Translations under genes and position numbers: made by a program
From: Alphaproteobacteria bacterium
Lineage (GTDB): Bacteria > Pseudomonadota > Alphaproteobacteria > SHVP01
DNA: 64,000 nt
Direction of reading: 5' to 3'
Assembly: GCA_040216735.1 (NCBI GenBank)
Contig: JAVJOO010000002.1
Location: forward strand, 523,118-587,117
The notes under the pieces: model-generated
Databases searched by the model: none
What the model saw: the letters and a program-made list of their open reading frames with translations, nothing else
Told to the model about the DNA's origin: nothing
Part shown: one piece after another, positions 9,611 to 20,091 of the stretch
Position numbering within the stretch: the stretch's first letter is position 1
How the letters are laid out: each line of letters begins with the position of its first letter

Positions 9611-10576
9611 GTGAACGATTCAAGTCTCTCCTCCGGCGCGGGGCGATCCGCGGCGCCGAAAGAAGTGCCGTCGTTGCTGGTCCCGTGGCTATTACTGATC
9701 GGTGGCGCAACGATCTACGGCAGCTTCTTCAGCGCCAGCAAGTTCGCCTCCGATGCGGGCGTGCCATTTATCGCATTTACCTTTTGGCAGTCGGCGATCG
9801 GCGGTGCGATTCTACTGGTGATCGCCGGGTTGAGCGGCAATCTGCCGCGGATGCGACGGGATCACCTAGCCTCCTATGCAGTGACCTCGCTCCTCGGCGT
9901 GGTGCTATCGGTCATCATCCTGGCCTTCGTGGCGGGCAAACTGCAGGCAGGCGTGATTACCCTAGCGATCACGTTGACCCCGGGCATGACCTATTTGTTT
10001 GCCGTTTTGGCCCGGGTCGACCGCTGGCGCACGCTGAGTTTGCTGGGGCTGGCGCTGGGGCTGGCGGGCGTTGCGATCCTGGTTCTGCCGGAGGGCAGCT
10101 TGCCGTCAAGCGATTCGACGATCTGGGTCCTTTTGCTGATGATCGTGCCGGTCTGCTTTGCCGCCAACAACGTCTTCGTTGCCGTGGTCCAACCACCCGA
10201 AGCCACGTCGATCATGCGCGCGACCGGCCTTGTCGTCGGTGCCGCGATCATTTCGTTCGTGATCATGATGGCGACCGACGGGTTCTATCCGTTTTGGAAC
10301 GCACCGGGGATGGGCGTCTGGGGGGTGCTGTGGGCCGGCGGCATCAACAGCATTACTTTCTTTTGCATGTTCGAGATTATCCGCCGGGCCGGGCCGGTGT
10401 TTTTTGCGCAGTACAACTACGTCATCGTGATTACCGGGTTGGTATGGTCGCAATTGATCTTCAACGAAGCCCTGAGCACTTGGTTCTGGGTCGCGTTCGG
10501 CGCGATGCTGATCGGACTCTATTTCGCCAACCTCGGGGCAAAGCGCGGCATGCAGGAGGCCGCGGCGGCACGGTGA
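9611..10576 (+). CDS. EamA/DMT-family permease 2 of 8
   Basis: A 321-residue, roughly ten-helix permease, three bases behind the previous gene and starting with GTG after an AAAGGGG purine run at the end of that gene. It has FWQSAIGG in the first EamA repeat and RRAGPVFFAQYNYV in the second. The first 20 residues are hydrophilic (Ser/Gly-rich) and precede helix 1. The tight spacing indicates one transcript with its neighbours. Divergence from the other three is considerable outside the shared motifs, so the four probably differ in substrate or form hetero-oligomers; that is inference. Confidence 0.83.
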   Translation: MNDSSLSSGAGRSAAPKEVPSLLVPWLLLIGGATIYGSFFSASKFASDAGVPFIAFTFWQSAIGGAILLVIAGLSGNLPRMRRDHLASYAVTSLLGVVLSVIILAFVAGKLQAGVITLAITLTPGMTYLFAVLARVDRWRTLSLLGLALGLAGVAILVLPEGSLPSSDSTIWVLLLMIVPVCFAANNVFVAVVQPPEATSIMRATGLVVGAAIISFVIMMATDGFYPFWNAPGMGVWGVLWAGGINSITFFCMFEIIRRAGPVFFAQYNYVIVITGLVWSQLIFNEALSTWFWVAFGAMLIGLYFANLGAKRGMQEAAAAR

Positions 10577-10580
10577 CCCT

Positions 10581-11501
10581 GTGAACGCAGTGCGACCGGC
10601 ACCGGCCGGTCTTCTGGTTCCGACGTTGTTGTTGCTGGCCGCCGGTGGCGCCTATGGCAGCATCCTGGCCGCCAACCGGCTGGTCGGCGAGGCCGGGTTC
10701 GCAGTGATCCCCTATGTGTTCTGGCAGGCAGCACTGGGCGGCGTTCTGATTACCGCAATCAATCTGGCGCGAGGTGCGCGCGCTAGTTGGCGGCTCAAAC
10801 ATGCCGGGCACTATTTCGTTTCGGCGACGTTTGGCATGTTGTTGCCGTTCGGCGCGTTAAGCGTGATCGCCACCAAGCTACCGACCGGCGTACAGACGCT
10901 CGTGGTCACCCTGGTGCCGGCGATAACCTATGCCTTCGCGTTTGCGCTGCGGGTCGAACCGTTCCGCGCTTTGAGCGCCGCGGCGCTGGTCTTGGGTTTC
11001 ATCGGCGTACTGATGATCGTCGTCCCCGAGGGCAGCCTGCCCGACCCCACCGCGGTTGTCTGGATCCTGCCCGCGATGATCGTGCCGTTGGCGGCTGCAA
11101 CCAACAACGTGCTGGTCGCGACCCTGCGGCCTCCCGATACCGATTCGCTGACGCTGGTCGGGGCGGTCTTGCTTGCCGCGACGATCATCATGCTGCCCAT
11201 TGCGCTGCTGACGACCGGAATTCATGCGTTCTGGTCGTCGGGTATCGTAGCGGGCGGCACGATTTGGGCTGCGGCCGTGCAGGTCGTTGGTTACTACGCC
11301 TTGTATGAAGTGATCAGGCGCGCGGGTCCGGTGTTCTTTTCCCAGGCGTCCTACATCATCGTGTTGTCGGGCCTGGCCTGGGCGTTGTTGTTGTTCGGCG
11401 AACGCCCGAGTCCCTGGATATGGGGCGCGGTCGTGGCGATGATGGCGGGCCTCGTTCTGGCCAACCTCGCCAACCGAAATTCCCCGGGCACCGCCACATG
11501 A
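10581..11501 (+). CDS. EamA/DMT-family permease 3 of 8
   Basis: A 306-residue permease with about ten helices, starting with GTG four bases behind gene 2. Signatures are FWQAALGG in the first repeat and RRAGPVFFSQASYI in the second. A stretch VPEGSLPDPTAVVWILP between the repeats recurs in modified form in genes 2 and 4, which makes genes 2-4 the closest relatives within the group. The gene overlaps the next one by four bases (ATGA), so translation is probably coupled. Confidence 0.84.
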   Translation: MNAVRPAPAGLLVPTLLLLAAGGAYGSILAANRLVGEAGFAVIPYVFWQAALGGVLITAINLARGARASWRLKHAGHYFVSATFGMLLPFGALSVIATKLPTGVQTLVVTLVPAITYAFAFALRVEPFRALSAAALVLGFIGVLMIVVPEGSLPDPTAVVWILPAMIVPLAAATNNVLVATLRPPDTDSLTLVGAVLLAATIIMLPIALLTTGIHAFWSSGIVAGGTIWAAAVQVVGYYALYEVIRRAGPVFFSQASYIIVLSGLAWALLLFGERPSPWIWGAVVAMMAGLVLANLANRNSPGTAT

Positions 11502-12406
11502 ACCCCGCGCTGGTGATTCCGACCGTCCTGCTGTTGCTGGGCGGCGCAGGTTACGGCAGTCAGTTTGCCGCTAACAAAGTCATAGCCGATGCCGGGTTTC
11601 CGGTACTCGCCTATTTGTTTTGGCAGTCCTTGATCGGCGGCTTGGTCATGCTGGCGCTGCAAGGCCTGCGCGGCCCACGACCTCGGATGAGTCGCGCGGC
11701 GCTGGGCCATTACGTCGCGTCGGCATCGTTCGGGATGTTGATCCCCACAGGGATCCTCGCGTTTGTCGCCGACCGGGTGCCGGCCTCGGTTCTGACGCTG
11801 ACGATGACGTTGATTCCGTCGCTAACCTATTTGTTTGCCTTCGTGTTGCGGGTCGAGTCGTTTCGCTGGATGAGCGTCGCGGCGATCGCGTTAGGCTTGG
11901 GCGGCGTGTTGCTGATCGTGCTGCCCGAGGGCGGCCTGCCCGATGCCAGCGCCGCGATTTGGATCCTACCGGCATTGCTCGCGCCGCTGTCGGCGGCGGG
12001 CAACAATCTGCTCGTCGCCACGCTGCGCCCGCCTGAATCGGGGTCACTGGCGCTGGGGGCCGCAGTCTTGCTGGGTGGGGCCGCGGTGATGCTGCCGATT
12101 GCCGCCGCGACCGGCAACCTTGTCGGTTTCTGGACCTCGCCGGCGGGGACCACCGGCGTGTTGTGGGCCGCGACCGCGCAAGCCGTCGGCTTCTTTTGTC
12201 TGTACGAAGTGATCCGCCGCGCGGGTCCCGTATTCTTTTCGCAGATTTCCTATGTCATCGTCGCTTGCGGGATCGGCTGGGGATTTGCGTTATTCGCAGA
12301 ACGTCCCTCAGCCTGGGTGTGGGCGGCAGTGGCGCTGATGACCGTGGGCTTGGCGATGGCGAACGCCTCGCTCGCCCGCTCCCCGCAAATCGCCAAGGGC
12401 GGTTGA
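11498..12406 (+). CDS. EamA/DMT-family permease 4 of 8
   Basis: A 302-residue permease. The ATG at 11498 overlaps the TGA of gene 3; the open frame extends further left, but the extension is hydrophilic and lies inside gene 3, and helix 1 begins straight after this ATG. FWQSLIGG and RRAGPVFFSQISYV are the paralog signatures, and LPEGGLPDASAAIWILP resembles gene 3. It ends 47 bases before frmA, which may be read from the same transcript. Confidence 0.84.
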   Translation: MNPALVIPTVLLLLGGAGYGSQFAANKVIADAGFPVLAYLFWQSLIGGLVMLALQGLRGPRPRMSRAALGHYVASASFGMLIPTGILAFVADRVPASVLTLTMTLIPSLTYLFAFVLRVESFRWMSVAAIALGLGGVLLIVLPEGGLPDASAAIWILPALLAPLSAAGNNLLVATLRPPESGSLALGAAVLLGGAAVMLPIAAATGNLVGFWTSPAGTTGVLWAATAQAVGFFCLYEVIRRAGPVFFSQISYVIVACGIGWGFALFAERPSAWVWAAVALMTVGLAMANASLARSPQIAKGG

Positions 12407-12453
12407 AGCCGCTCCCTGCGCCGTTACACTGAGCCGAAATAGGGGAGGACACC

Positions 12454-13569
12454 ATGGACGTCAAAGCCGCCGTTGCCTTCGAAGCGGGCAAACCACTGTC
12501 GATCGAAACCGTACACCTGGAGGGGCCGCGCGCAGGCGAGGTTCTGGTCGAGGTCAAAGCGACCGGCATCTGTCACACCGACGAATTCACCCTGTCGGGC
12601 GCCGATCCCGAAGGCCTGTTCCCCGCGATCCTCGGCCACGAAGGTGCCGGCGTGGTGGTCGACATCGGCCCGGGCGTCACCAGCGTCAAAAAGGGTGACC
12701 ATGTCATCCCGCTCTACACGCCCGAGTGCCGGCAGTGCGAATACTGCCTGTCGGGCAAGACCAACTTGTGCCAAGCGATCCGCGAAACCCAAGGGCGCGG
12801 CCTTATGCCCGACGGCACCAGTCGGTTCCGCTTGGGGAAAGAGCCGATCCTGCACTACATGGGGACGTCGACCTTCGCCAACTACACCGTACTGCCCGAG
12901 ATCGCGGTGGCGAAGATCCGCGACGACGCGCCCTTCGACAAGGTGTGTTACATCGGATGCGGGGTGACGACAGGCATTGGCGCGGTGATCAATACCGCCA
13001 AGGTCGAACCCGGCGCGAACGTCGTCGTATTCGGTCTCGGTGGAATAGGGCTGAACGTCATTCAGGGGTGCCGCTTGATCGGCGCCAACATGATCGTCGG
13101 CGTCGACATCAACCCAGGCCGTCGCGAGATGGCCGAACGCTTCGGCATGACTCACTTCGTCAATCCCAAGGAAATCGACGGGCCGTTGGTACCTTACTTG
13201 GTGAACCTGACCAAGGGGGGCGCCGACTACAGTTTCGAATGCATCGGCAATACCGGCGTGATGCGCGATGCGTTGGAGTGCTGCCACAAGGGCTGGGGCG
13301 AGAGCGTCATCATCGGCGTCGCGCCTGCGGGGGCTGAAATCGCAACGCGGCCCTTCCAACTGGTGACCGGCAGGGTGTGGCGCGGCAGCGCGTTCGGCGG
13401 CGCCAAGGGACGCACCGATGTGCCCAAGATCGTCGACTGGTACATGGACGGTAAAATCGAGATCGACCCGCTGATTACCCACACGATGCCGCTGGGCGAG
13501 ATCAACACCGCGTTCGACCTGATGCACGCCGGGACGTCGATCCGCAGCGTGGTGATGTACGACAGTTAG
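12454..13569 (+). CDS. frmA: S-(hydroxymethyl)glutathione dehydrogenase (class III alcohol dehydrogenase)
   Basis: A 371-residue zinc alcohol dehydrogenase that oxidises the formaldehyde-glutathione adduct with NAD+, the first enzymatic step of glutathione-dependent formaldehyde detoxification. Catalytic zinc ligands are C40 and H62 (in GHEGAGVV). The structural zinc is held by C92, C95, C98 and C106. A GLGGIG nucleotide-binding loop follows in the middle of the protein. GGGGAGGAC lies before the ATG. Its usual partner, S-formylglutathione hydrolase, is absent from the window. Eight EamA permease genes flank it, four on each side, and its stop overlaps the convergent permease gene. Aldehyde specificity is inferred from the close match to class III enzymes. 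Confidence 0.92.
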   Translation: MDVKAAVAFEAGKPLSIETVHLEGPRAGEVLVEVKATGICHTDEFTLSGADPEGLFPAILGHEGAGVVVDIGPGVTSVKKGDHVIPLYTPECRQCEYCLSGKTNLCQAIRETQGRGLMPDGTSRFRLGKEPILHYMGTSTFANYTVLPEIAVAKIRDDAPFDKVCYIGCGVTTGIGAVINTAKVEPGANVVVFGLGGIGLNVIQGCRLIGANMIVGVDINPGRREMAERFGMTHFVNPKEIDGPLVPYLVNLTKGGADYSFECIGNTGVMRDALECCHKGWGESVIIGVAPAGAEIATRPFQLVTGRVWRGSAFGGAKGRTDVPKIVDWYMDGKIEIDPLITHTMPLGEINTAFDLMHAGTSIRSVVMYDS

Positions 13570-14486
13570 GCCGGTCGCGCCCGGCGCCGGGTCGCGAGGA
13601 ACACGCCGACAAAAATCAACGCGATCCCGGCGAGGTGGTAGACCTCGAACGGCTCGCTGAGGAAGAACACGCCGCCCAACGCACCCCAGACCGGCATGAG
13701 GTATTGCAATTGGACCCCGCGCGCGGCGCCGACCGCGGCGATCCCGCGATTCCAAAACGCAAAGGCGAGCAGCGCTGGGAACACCGCGATATAGCCGATC
13801 GACAGCGCGTTGTTCGTACTGAGCGTGAACAATCGCCCCGCCGCCAGATCGACGGCGTAGAACGCCGCCAGTACCGGCATGCTGACCACCATCATCATCA
13901 TTAGGAACTGGAGGCCGCCGAGATCCTTGGGTTTGTGCCGCAGCGCCAACGTGTAGAACGCCCAGGACAGGATCGCCGGCAACATCAGAAGGTCGCCCGG
14001 GTTGAACGAAAAGGCCCGTAGCACGGCAAGGTCACCCTGCACGACGATGGCCGTGATTCCGGCAAACGCCACGATCATTCCAACGACCGTGCGCCAGCCG
14101 AATCCTTCGCGGTAGAGAATCCAACCTAAGAGAACGGTGAGCACTGGGGTGCCGCCGTTGATCAGCGAGGCGTTGACCGCTGTCGTGTACTGCACCGCAG
14201 AGTTGAGCAACAAATTGAATGTAGGTACGCCAAGCAGGCCGAGAAAGGTAATGACCTTCCAGTGCCGCTTGACGATATCCCACTGCCGGATCAACCCGCC
14301 GATCGCAAAGGGGGTAAGTAGCAGAAGTGCCAGACCAACCCGCCAGAAGGTCAGCGAGAACGGCGGCACCTCCTGCACGGTGACTCGCGCGACGATATTG
14401 TTGCCCGACCAAAATAGGGTGGCGAGCAACAACAAGATATAGGGCAGGAGCGCGGCGCTTTTGGAATCGCTCTTTGAGTCGCTCAT
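13566..14486 (-). CDS. EamA/DMT-family permease 5 of 8
   Basis: A 306-residue, roughly ten-helix permease, the last gene of a leftward four-gene run. ATG at 14486 overlaps the TGA of gene 6 and is preceded by GGAGG about ten bases upstream. The frame stays open further upstream, but that part lies inside gene 6. The first repeat has [11 protein letters not shown], the FWR form that marks this second set of four, unlike FWQ in genes 1-4. The short N-terminus is Asp/Ser/Lys-rich. Its stop overlaps the frmA stop on the other strand. Substrate unknown. Confidence 0.84.
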   Translation of the reverse strand: MSDSKSDSKSAALLPYILLLLATLFWSGNNIVARVTVQEVPPFSLTFWRVGLALLLLTPFAIGGLIRQWDIVKRHWKVITFLGLLGVPTFNLLLNSAVQYTTAVNASLINGGTPVLTVLLGWILYREGFGWRTVVGMIVAFAGITAIVVQGDLAVLRAFSFNPGDLLMLPAILSWAFYTLALRHKPKDLGGLQFLMMMMVVSMPVLAAFYAVDLAAGRLFTLSTNNALSIGYIAVFPALLAFAFWNRGIAAVGAARGVQLQYLMPVWGALGGVFFLSEPFEVYHLAGIALIFVGVFLATRRRARPA

Positions 14487-15421
14487 AGTGGCTTTGCCTC
14501 CAGCGGCACCGGGCGGACCCGGTTTTGCGCGAAATAGATGCCAACGAAGATCAGCGCGATCGAGATGCCGTGGAACCATTCGAGCGTTTCGCCGAGGAAG
14601 ACGACCGCAAGAACGCCGGCGAAAACCGGCGAGAGGTAGTTGAACACATTGGCCCGTGTCGGACCGATCTTCGACAGACCGTAGTTAAAAAATGCGAACG
14701 CGACGACCGAGGCGAATACGCCGAGGTAGACGACTCCGGCGACATTGCCGAGCGTGAACGCCGCGCGTTGTCCGTGGGCGAGTTCGTAGCCGTAAAACGG
14801 GATCAAAAAGAGCCAGCCAACGATCATCACGCCTAGAAGTAGCCCCATCGGGTCGAGGCCGCGCGGCAGCGCGCGCAGACCGACCGAATAGATCGTCCAG
14901 GCAACCACTGCGAGCAACGCGATGAGGTCGCCGATGTTAAACGCGAGTGAGGAAAGCACCGCCATATCGCCGTTCGATATCACGACGATCACACCGAGGA
15001 ACGCAACCAGCATACCGAGCGCGGTCCGCCACGAAATTGTCTCACGGAACACCAGCCAGGCGGCGACCATACTTGCCGCCGGTATCGCTGAAACGATCAG
15101 CGTTGCGTGGATCGCCGTCGTGTGTTGGACCGCGTGATAAATGAACGAGTTGAACCCGGTGACGCCGGCAAGTGAAACGACCAGGAAGAGCTTCCAGTGG
15201 GTGCGGTAGGCGGCACGGTCGCGCCACAGGGCGCGCGCGGCAAACGGAAAGAGCACGACGATCCCGGTCCCCCACCGCCAGAAGGCAAGGTTCATCGGCG
15301 GCATGATGTCGGCGGCGCCGCGCGCGAAGACCGAATTACCGGACCAGAACAAAAAACAAACCGTCAGCAAGACGTAGGGCGACGTTACGAACGCGCGCAG
15401 CGGCGAGACCGGGGCCGTCAT
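14483..15421 (-). CDS. EamA/DMT-family permease 6 of 8
   Basis: A 312-residue permease with two EamA repeats and about ten helices. The signature is PPMNLAFWRWGTG near helix 2; LFWSGNSVFARG in helix 1 parallels the other members of this set. The ATG overlaps the stop of gene 7 and its own stop overlaps the start of gene 5, both as ATGA. The chain of overlaps suggests that all four are made in step from one message. Substrate unknown. Confidence 0.85.
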   Translation of the reverse strand: MTAPVSPLRAFVTSPYVLLTVCFLFWSGNSVFARGAADIMPPMNLAFWRWGTGIVVLFPFAARALWRDRAAYRTHWKLFLVVSLAGVTGFNSFIYHAVQHTTAIHATLIVSAIPAASMVAAWLVFRETISWRTALGMLVAFLGVIVVISNGDMAVLSSLAFNIGDLIALLAVVAWTIYSVGLRALPRGLDPMGLLLGVMIVGWLFLIPFYGYELAHGQRAAFTLGNVAGVVYLGVFASVVAFAFFNYGLSKIGPTRANVFNYLSPVFAGVLAVVFLGETLEWFHGISIALIFVGIYFAQNRVRPVPLEAKPL

Positions 15422-16347
15422 GGCGATGTCTCGGGCGCGGCGGGTTTACGGCGCCCGGTCGTCGCCAAATAGATCCCGAGAAAAATCAGCAGCACGCCGG
15501 CGTGATAGGGCCGTAACGATTCGCCCAACAACAGAATCGCGAGGGAACCGCCGAAGGCCGGGTTGAGGTAGGTAAATTGGCTGGCAACATTGGCGCCGAC
15601 GATGCCGACGCAGCGATTCCATAAGATGTACGAAAACACCGACGAAAACGCGCCCATGTAGAAGATGCCAAGGAGGTTCGGGGCCGACAGGACCATGCGT
15701 CCGCCAGCGGCGACCTCCCACAGGTAGAACGGCGCCAACAGGACGACGCCAACGATCACCATGGCGAGCAAAAGTCCCTCTGGCCGGATTCCGGACGGCA
15801 GGCGGCCCAACAGGATCGAGTAGGCCGCCCAGCAAAAGACCGAGGCGAACACCAATAGGTCGCCGCTGTTGAAGTCGAGTGTCGCGAGCAGGCCGATGTC
15901 ACCGCGCGCGATAATCACGAGAACGCCAATCAGCCCCGCGACGAGACCAATCACCATGCGCAGGCCGGCACGCTCGCGCAGCAATATCCACGATGCGGCA
16001 ACCGTCACAACAGGGATCACCGACAGCACCAACGAGGCATTGAGCGCCGTTGTGTGCTGGACACCCAAATAGATCAGCGAGTTGAACGCCGCGACGGCGA
16101 TGGCCCCGAGCGCGAGGACGATCCGCCATTGCGCCATCAGCACATGGCGTTGTTGCAACATGACCCGGGTGCCGATGGGCAGGAGAATCACCAACGCGGT
16201 AACCCAACGCCAGAACGAGAGCGCCAAGGGCGGCAGTTCGCCCACCGTGGCCCGCGCCACGACCGTGTTCCCGGCGCCGGCCAGCATGACCAACGTCAAC
16301 AGGACATAGGGGTTGAGCGCGAAGCCGACGATTGCCCGGGCCTTCAT
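15418..16347 (-). CDS. EamA/DMT-family permease 7 of 8
   Basis: A 309-residue permease, about ten helices, with PPLALSFWRWVTA in the first repeat. Start and stop both overlap neighbours by four bases (ATGA). GAGNTVVARATVGELPPL in helix 1 resembles the equivalent segment of gene 5, which supports origin by tandem duplication. No residue pattern identifies the substrate. Confidence 0.85.
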   Translation of the reverse strand: MKARAIVGFALNPYVLLTLVMLAGAGNTVVARATVGELPPLALSFWRWVTALVILLPIGTRVMLQQRHVLMAQWRIVLALGAIAVAAFNSLIYLGVQHTTALNASLVLSVIPVVTVAASWILLRERAGLRMVIGLVAGLIGVLVIIARGDIGLLATLDFNSGDLLVFASVFCWAAYSILLGRLPSGIRPEGLLLAMVIVGVVLLAPFYLWEVAAGGRMVLSAPNLLGIFYMGAFSSVFSYILWNRCVGIVGANVASQFTYLNPAFGGSLAILLLGESLRPYHAGVLLIFLGIYLATTGRRKPAAPETSP

Positions 16348-17270
16348 TTTGTACCGCCCGGCTTAGCTTGCTTGGGTTTTCGCGTCGCGAGGTAGATGCC
16401 CGCGAAGATCAGTGCGACGCCGGCGACATGGTAGCCGCGGAACGCTTCCCCGAGAAAGGCGACCGCCATCAAACTGGCGAATACCGGCGTCAGATAGACG
16501 AACTGGGAGGCCGTGCCGACCCCGACCGCCGACACCGCCCAGTTGTACATTGAGAACGATACCGCCGTAGCCATCACCCCGACATAGAAGATGGCGGCGA
16601 GCGCACCGCCGCTCGGAACGAACGTGATCCCGGCACGGATCTCCCACAGGTAGAACGGCGCGGTCGCGATAAGGGCGATGGTATGAATCACCAACATGAA
16701 CGCCGCCGGATGCAAACCGCGCGGCAAATCGCGCAGCAAGAGCGAGTAAAACGAAAAGCCGAGCACCGCAACCAACATCAAGAGATCGCCCGGTACGAAG
16801 GCGAGGTGCAACAGCACGCCAAGATCGCCCCGCATCACGGTGACGGCCACGCCGATCAAACCGATTCCCATGCCAAGGGCGAAGGTCGCCCCGATGCGCT
16901 CGCGGTGGACCAGCGCGATCAAGGCAACGACCGCGACCGGCGCCGTCGCTGTGATCAAGGCAGCATTGATGGCCGTCGTGGTCTGTACGCCGAGGTAGAG
17001 AAAACCGTTGTAAACGGCGATTCCAGCGGTGCCCATCGCCAGCATCATTTTCCAATGGCGCAGGAAAACCGCGCGTTGGCGCCATAGCGGCCGACCGCCG
17101 AACAAGGCCAACACCGCAACCGCCGCAACAAAGCGCCAGAACGTCAGCGCCATCGGCGGGACGTCGGCAACGACCGCGCGTCCGACGACCGGGTTGCCCG
17201 CGGCGATGGCCATCGCAACGATCAACACGACGAACGCCCAGGGGCGGGTGAGTGCGGCTGGTTCCGCCAT
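16344..17270 (-). CDS. EamA/DMT-family permease 8 of 8
   Basis: A 308-residue permease with about ten helices and PPMALTFWRFVAA in the first repeat. It is the first gene of the leftward run, starting at ATG 17270, 72 bases after mutS ends on the same strand. The run may therefore have its own promoter in that gap or be read on from mutS; I see no clear promoter or terminator there. Substrate unknown. Confidence 0.85.
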   Translation of the reverse strand: MAEPAALTRPWAFVVLIVAMAIAAGNPVVGRAVVADVPPMALTFWRFVAAVAVLALFGGRPLWRQRAVFLRHWKMMLAMGTAGIAVYNGFLYLGVQTTTAINAALITATAPVAVVALIALVHRERIGATFALGMGIGLIGVAVTVMRGDLGVLLHLAFVPGDLLMLVAVLGFSFYSLLLRDLPRGLHPAAFMLVIHTIALIATAPFYLWEIRAGITFVPSGGALAAIFYVGVMATAVSFSMYNWAVSAVGVGTASQFVYLTPVFASLMAVAFLGEAFRGYHVAGVALIFAGIYLATRKPKQAKPGGTK

Positions 17271-17342
17271 GGCTCGATTCTTCAGAGGGTCAGTCGGTGG
17301 GAGGCGAATCCTAGGCGCCCCGACGCCCCGGGAGCAAGGACG

Positions 17343-20054
17343 CTAGGGCTCGCGCAGCAACGATTTCAGTTTGTAGAGCGCATCCAGCGCCTCGCGCGGG
17401 GTCAGTTCGTCGGGGGCGATCTCTTCCAAAGCGCGCGCCAGGTCGGACTTTTGCGCCGTTGCGGTTTCGCCGGGCGCGGCCATGGTTGCCGCGAAGAGCG
17501 GGAGATCGTCGACAAGCCGGGTGACCGCGCTGCCCTGTTCGCTCGATTCCAGCGCCCGGAGAATCTCGCCAGCCCGGTCGATCACCGCCTTGGGTAGACC
17601 GGCAAGTTTCGCCACCGCAATCCCGTATGAACGATCGGCGGCGCCGGCGACGACCTCGTGCAGGAAGACGATGTCGCCCTTCCATTCCTTGATTCGCATC
17701 GCATGAGTCGACAGGCGCGGTAGTTTGGTCGCGAGCACCGTGAGTTCGTGATAGTGCGTGGCAAACAACGCGCGGCACAGATTGACGTCGTGCAGGTGTT
17801 CGATGGCCGCCCACGCGATCGACAGTCCGTCGAAGGTCGCAGTGCCGCGTCCGATCTCGTCCAGAATCACCAGCGAGCGATCGGTTGCACGGTTTAGGAT
17901 CGCCGCAGTTTCGACCATCTCGACCATGAAGGTCGACCGGCCCCGGGCCAGATCGTCGGCCGCGCCGACCCGGCTGAACAACCGATCGACCACGCCGATA
18001 TGGGCCGCCGTGGCCGGTACATAGGCGCCCATTTGCGCGAGGATGACAACCAACGCGTTCTGGCGCAGGAAGGTACTTTTGCCGGCCATATTGGGGCCGG
18101 TGACTAGCCAAACCTGACCGTCGTCCCCGAGGTCGCAGTCGTTGGCGACGAAACCTGAATCATTGGCGCGGCGCAGAGCGTCCTCTACCACCGGATGGCG
18201 CCCACCCTCGATCGAGAAGGTGTGGCTGTCGTCGACGAGCGGGCGTACATATCCCTGGGCGACGGCTTGGTCGGCCAGGGCCGCGGCAACATCGAGCGCG
18301 GCTAGCGCCTCGGAGGCGGCGGCAACAGCGGTGGCGCGGTCCAGCGTCTGGGTCGTCAACTCGGCGAACAGCGATTGTTCCAGCGCGAGGGCGCGGTCGG
18401 CGGCGCTGGAAATCTTCCCTTCAAGATCGCCCAGTTCGGTCGTCGTGTAGCGCGCGGCGCTGGCCAGCGTTTGGCGATGGATGAACTGCTGACGTACCGC
18501 CTCGGGAAGATCCTTTGCCAGCTTATCGGCATGGGTCGGTGTCACTTCGATAAAGTAGCCGAGCACGTTGTTGTGCTTGATCTTAAGGCCGGAAATACCG
18601 GTGAGGTCGGCATAGCGCGCCTGCAACGCGGCGGTGTGGCGCCGGCTCTCGTCGCGCAGGGTCCGCAAATCGTCTAGCGCGCCGTCGTAACCCTTGGCGA
18701 TAAACCCGCCGTCGCGGGCGAGGTGCGGCAAGTCCGGCCCCAACGCCGCTGCGAGCGACTCGATCAAGGTGTCGTGCCCCCGGAGCGGTGCGCACAGCGC
18801 AGCCAACGGTGGTGGTGGCGCATCGTGGTCTAGAAGCGCGGAGGCCGCTTGGGCGGCCTTGAGCCCATCGCGCACGGCCGCTAAATCCCGCGGCCCGCCG
18901 CGGTCGAGCGAGAGGCGCGCGAGGGCACGCGCCATATCGGGGGTTTCGTGCAGTAGATCGCGCAGCGTGGCGCGCCGGCCCCCGTCCTCGACAAAGAACT
19001 GCACGAGATCGAGGCGGTCGCGAATGGCGGAGGTATCCGTCAAGGGCGCGGCGAGACGATCAGCCAAAAGGCGCGCGCCCGCACCTGTGACGGTGCGATC
19101 GATCACCGCCAGGAGACTACCATCGCGTTCGCCCGCCAGCGTCCGGGTCAGTTCGAGATTGCGCCGGGTCGCCGCGTCGATCGAGAGCATTTTCGCGGGG
19201 CGTACCGAGGCGGGCGGGCGGAGCGCGGGCAGCTTGCCGCGTTGGGTTAGTTCGACGTAGTCGAACACCACGCCCAGTGCTGCCACCTCGGCCCGGGTGA
19301 AATCGCCGTAGGCATCCAGCGACGCGACCCCATAGTGGCCCGCGAGGCGGCGCGTGATGGCGGCCGAGTCCGCCGCGCCGCGCGGCAACGGCGTGATGAC
19401 GGCCTGCCAATCGCGCACGGCTTGGGCCACATCGGGATCGGCGAGCAGGGCGTCGGGGACCAAAAGTTCCCCGGGATCGAGCCGGGCGAGATCGGGTTCC
19501 AGGCCCCGGGGGTTGACGGCTTGGACGTTGAAGGCCCCTGTCGAGAGATCGAGCCACGCCAAGGCGAGGCCCGACCCAGTACGCGCCAGCGCAGCCAGGT
19601 AATTATGGCGGCGCGCATCGAGGAGCGTTTCTTCGGTCAACGTGCCGGGCGTCACCAGCCGGACGACATCGCGTTGGACGACGGACTTAGCGCCGCGTTT
19701 CTTGGCTTCGGCCGGATCTTCGATCTGCTCGCAAACGGCAACCTTGAATTTCTGTCGGATCAGTCGCGACAGATAGGTGTCCGCGGCATGGACCGGCACG
19801 CCGCACATCGGGATGTCGTCGCCAGCGTGCTTGCCGCGTTTTGTCAGAGTGATGTTCAGGGCTGCCGCTGCCTTGACCGCATCGTCGAAGAACAATTCGT
19901 AAAAGTCGCCCATCCGGTAGAACAGCAGGTATTCCGGGTAATCGTTCTTGATCCCGAGATACTGCGTCATCATCGGTGTGGCCGCTGCCGAGCCGCCCGT
20001 GTCTGCGGGCAGCTTTTTTCCGGACGGGGTGGCGGGCGTTTCGGCAAGGACCAT
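17343..20054 (-). CDS. mutS: DNA mismatch repair protein MutS
   Basis: A 903-residue mismatch-recognition ATPase. The N-terminal mismatch-binding domain has the Phe-x-Glu motif in [15 protein letters not shown]. The ABC-type ATPase has its Walker A at about 652-661 (GPNMAGKST) and a Walker B in [15 protein letters not shown]. The C-terminus [16 protein letters not shown] is the usual dimerisation tail. ATG at 20054 is used; the 27 residues before the conserved core are Pro/Ala/Gly-rich. It lies 37 bases behind pit on the same strand, with EamA gene 8 downstream. The mutL partner is not in the window. Confidence 0.97.
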   Translation of the reverse strand: MVLAETPATPSGKKLPADTGGSAAATPMMTQYLGIKNDYPEYLLFYRMGDFYELFFDDAVKAAAALNITLTKRGKHAGDDIPMCGVPVHAADTYLSRLIRQKFKVAVCEQIEDPAEAKKRGAKSVVQRDVVRLVTPGTLTEETLLDARRHNYLAALARTGSGLALAWLDLSTGAFNVQAVNPRGLEPDLARLDPGELLVPDALLADPDVAQAVRDWQAVITPLPRGAADSAAITRRLAGHYGVASLDAYGDFTRAEVAALGVVFDYVELTQRGKLPALRPPASVRPAKMLSIDAATRRNLELTRTLAGERDGSLLAVIDRTVTGAGARLLADRLAAPLTDTSAIRDRLDLVQFFVEDGGRRATLRDLLHETPDMARALARLSLDRGGPRDLAAVRDGLKAAQAASALLDHDAPPPPLAALCAPLRGHDTLIESLAAALGPDLPHLARDGGFIAKGYDGALDDLRTLRDESRRHTAALQARYADLTGISGLKIKHNNVLGYFIEVTPTHADKLAKDLPEAVRQQFIHRQTLASAARYTTTELGDLEGKISSAADRALALEQSLFAELTTQTLDRATAVAAASEALAALDVAAALADQAVAQGYVRPLVDDSHTFSIEGGRHPVVEDALRRANDSGFVANDCDLGDDGQVWLVTGPNMAGKSTFLRQNALVVILAQMGAYVPATAAHIGVVDRLFSRVGAADDLARGRSTFMVEMVETAAILNRATDRSLVILDEIGRGTATFDGLSIAWAAIEHLHDVNLCRALFATHYHELTVLATKLPRLSTHAMRIKEWKGDIVFLHEVVAGAADRSYGIAVAKLAGLPKAVIDRAGEILRALESSEQGSAVTRLVDDLPLFAATMAAPGETATAQKSDLARALEEIAPDELTPREALDALYKLKSLLREP

Positions 20055-20091
20055 GGCGGGGGCACGTTATCATACCGCCGCCACGCAGGGG

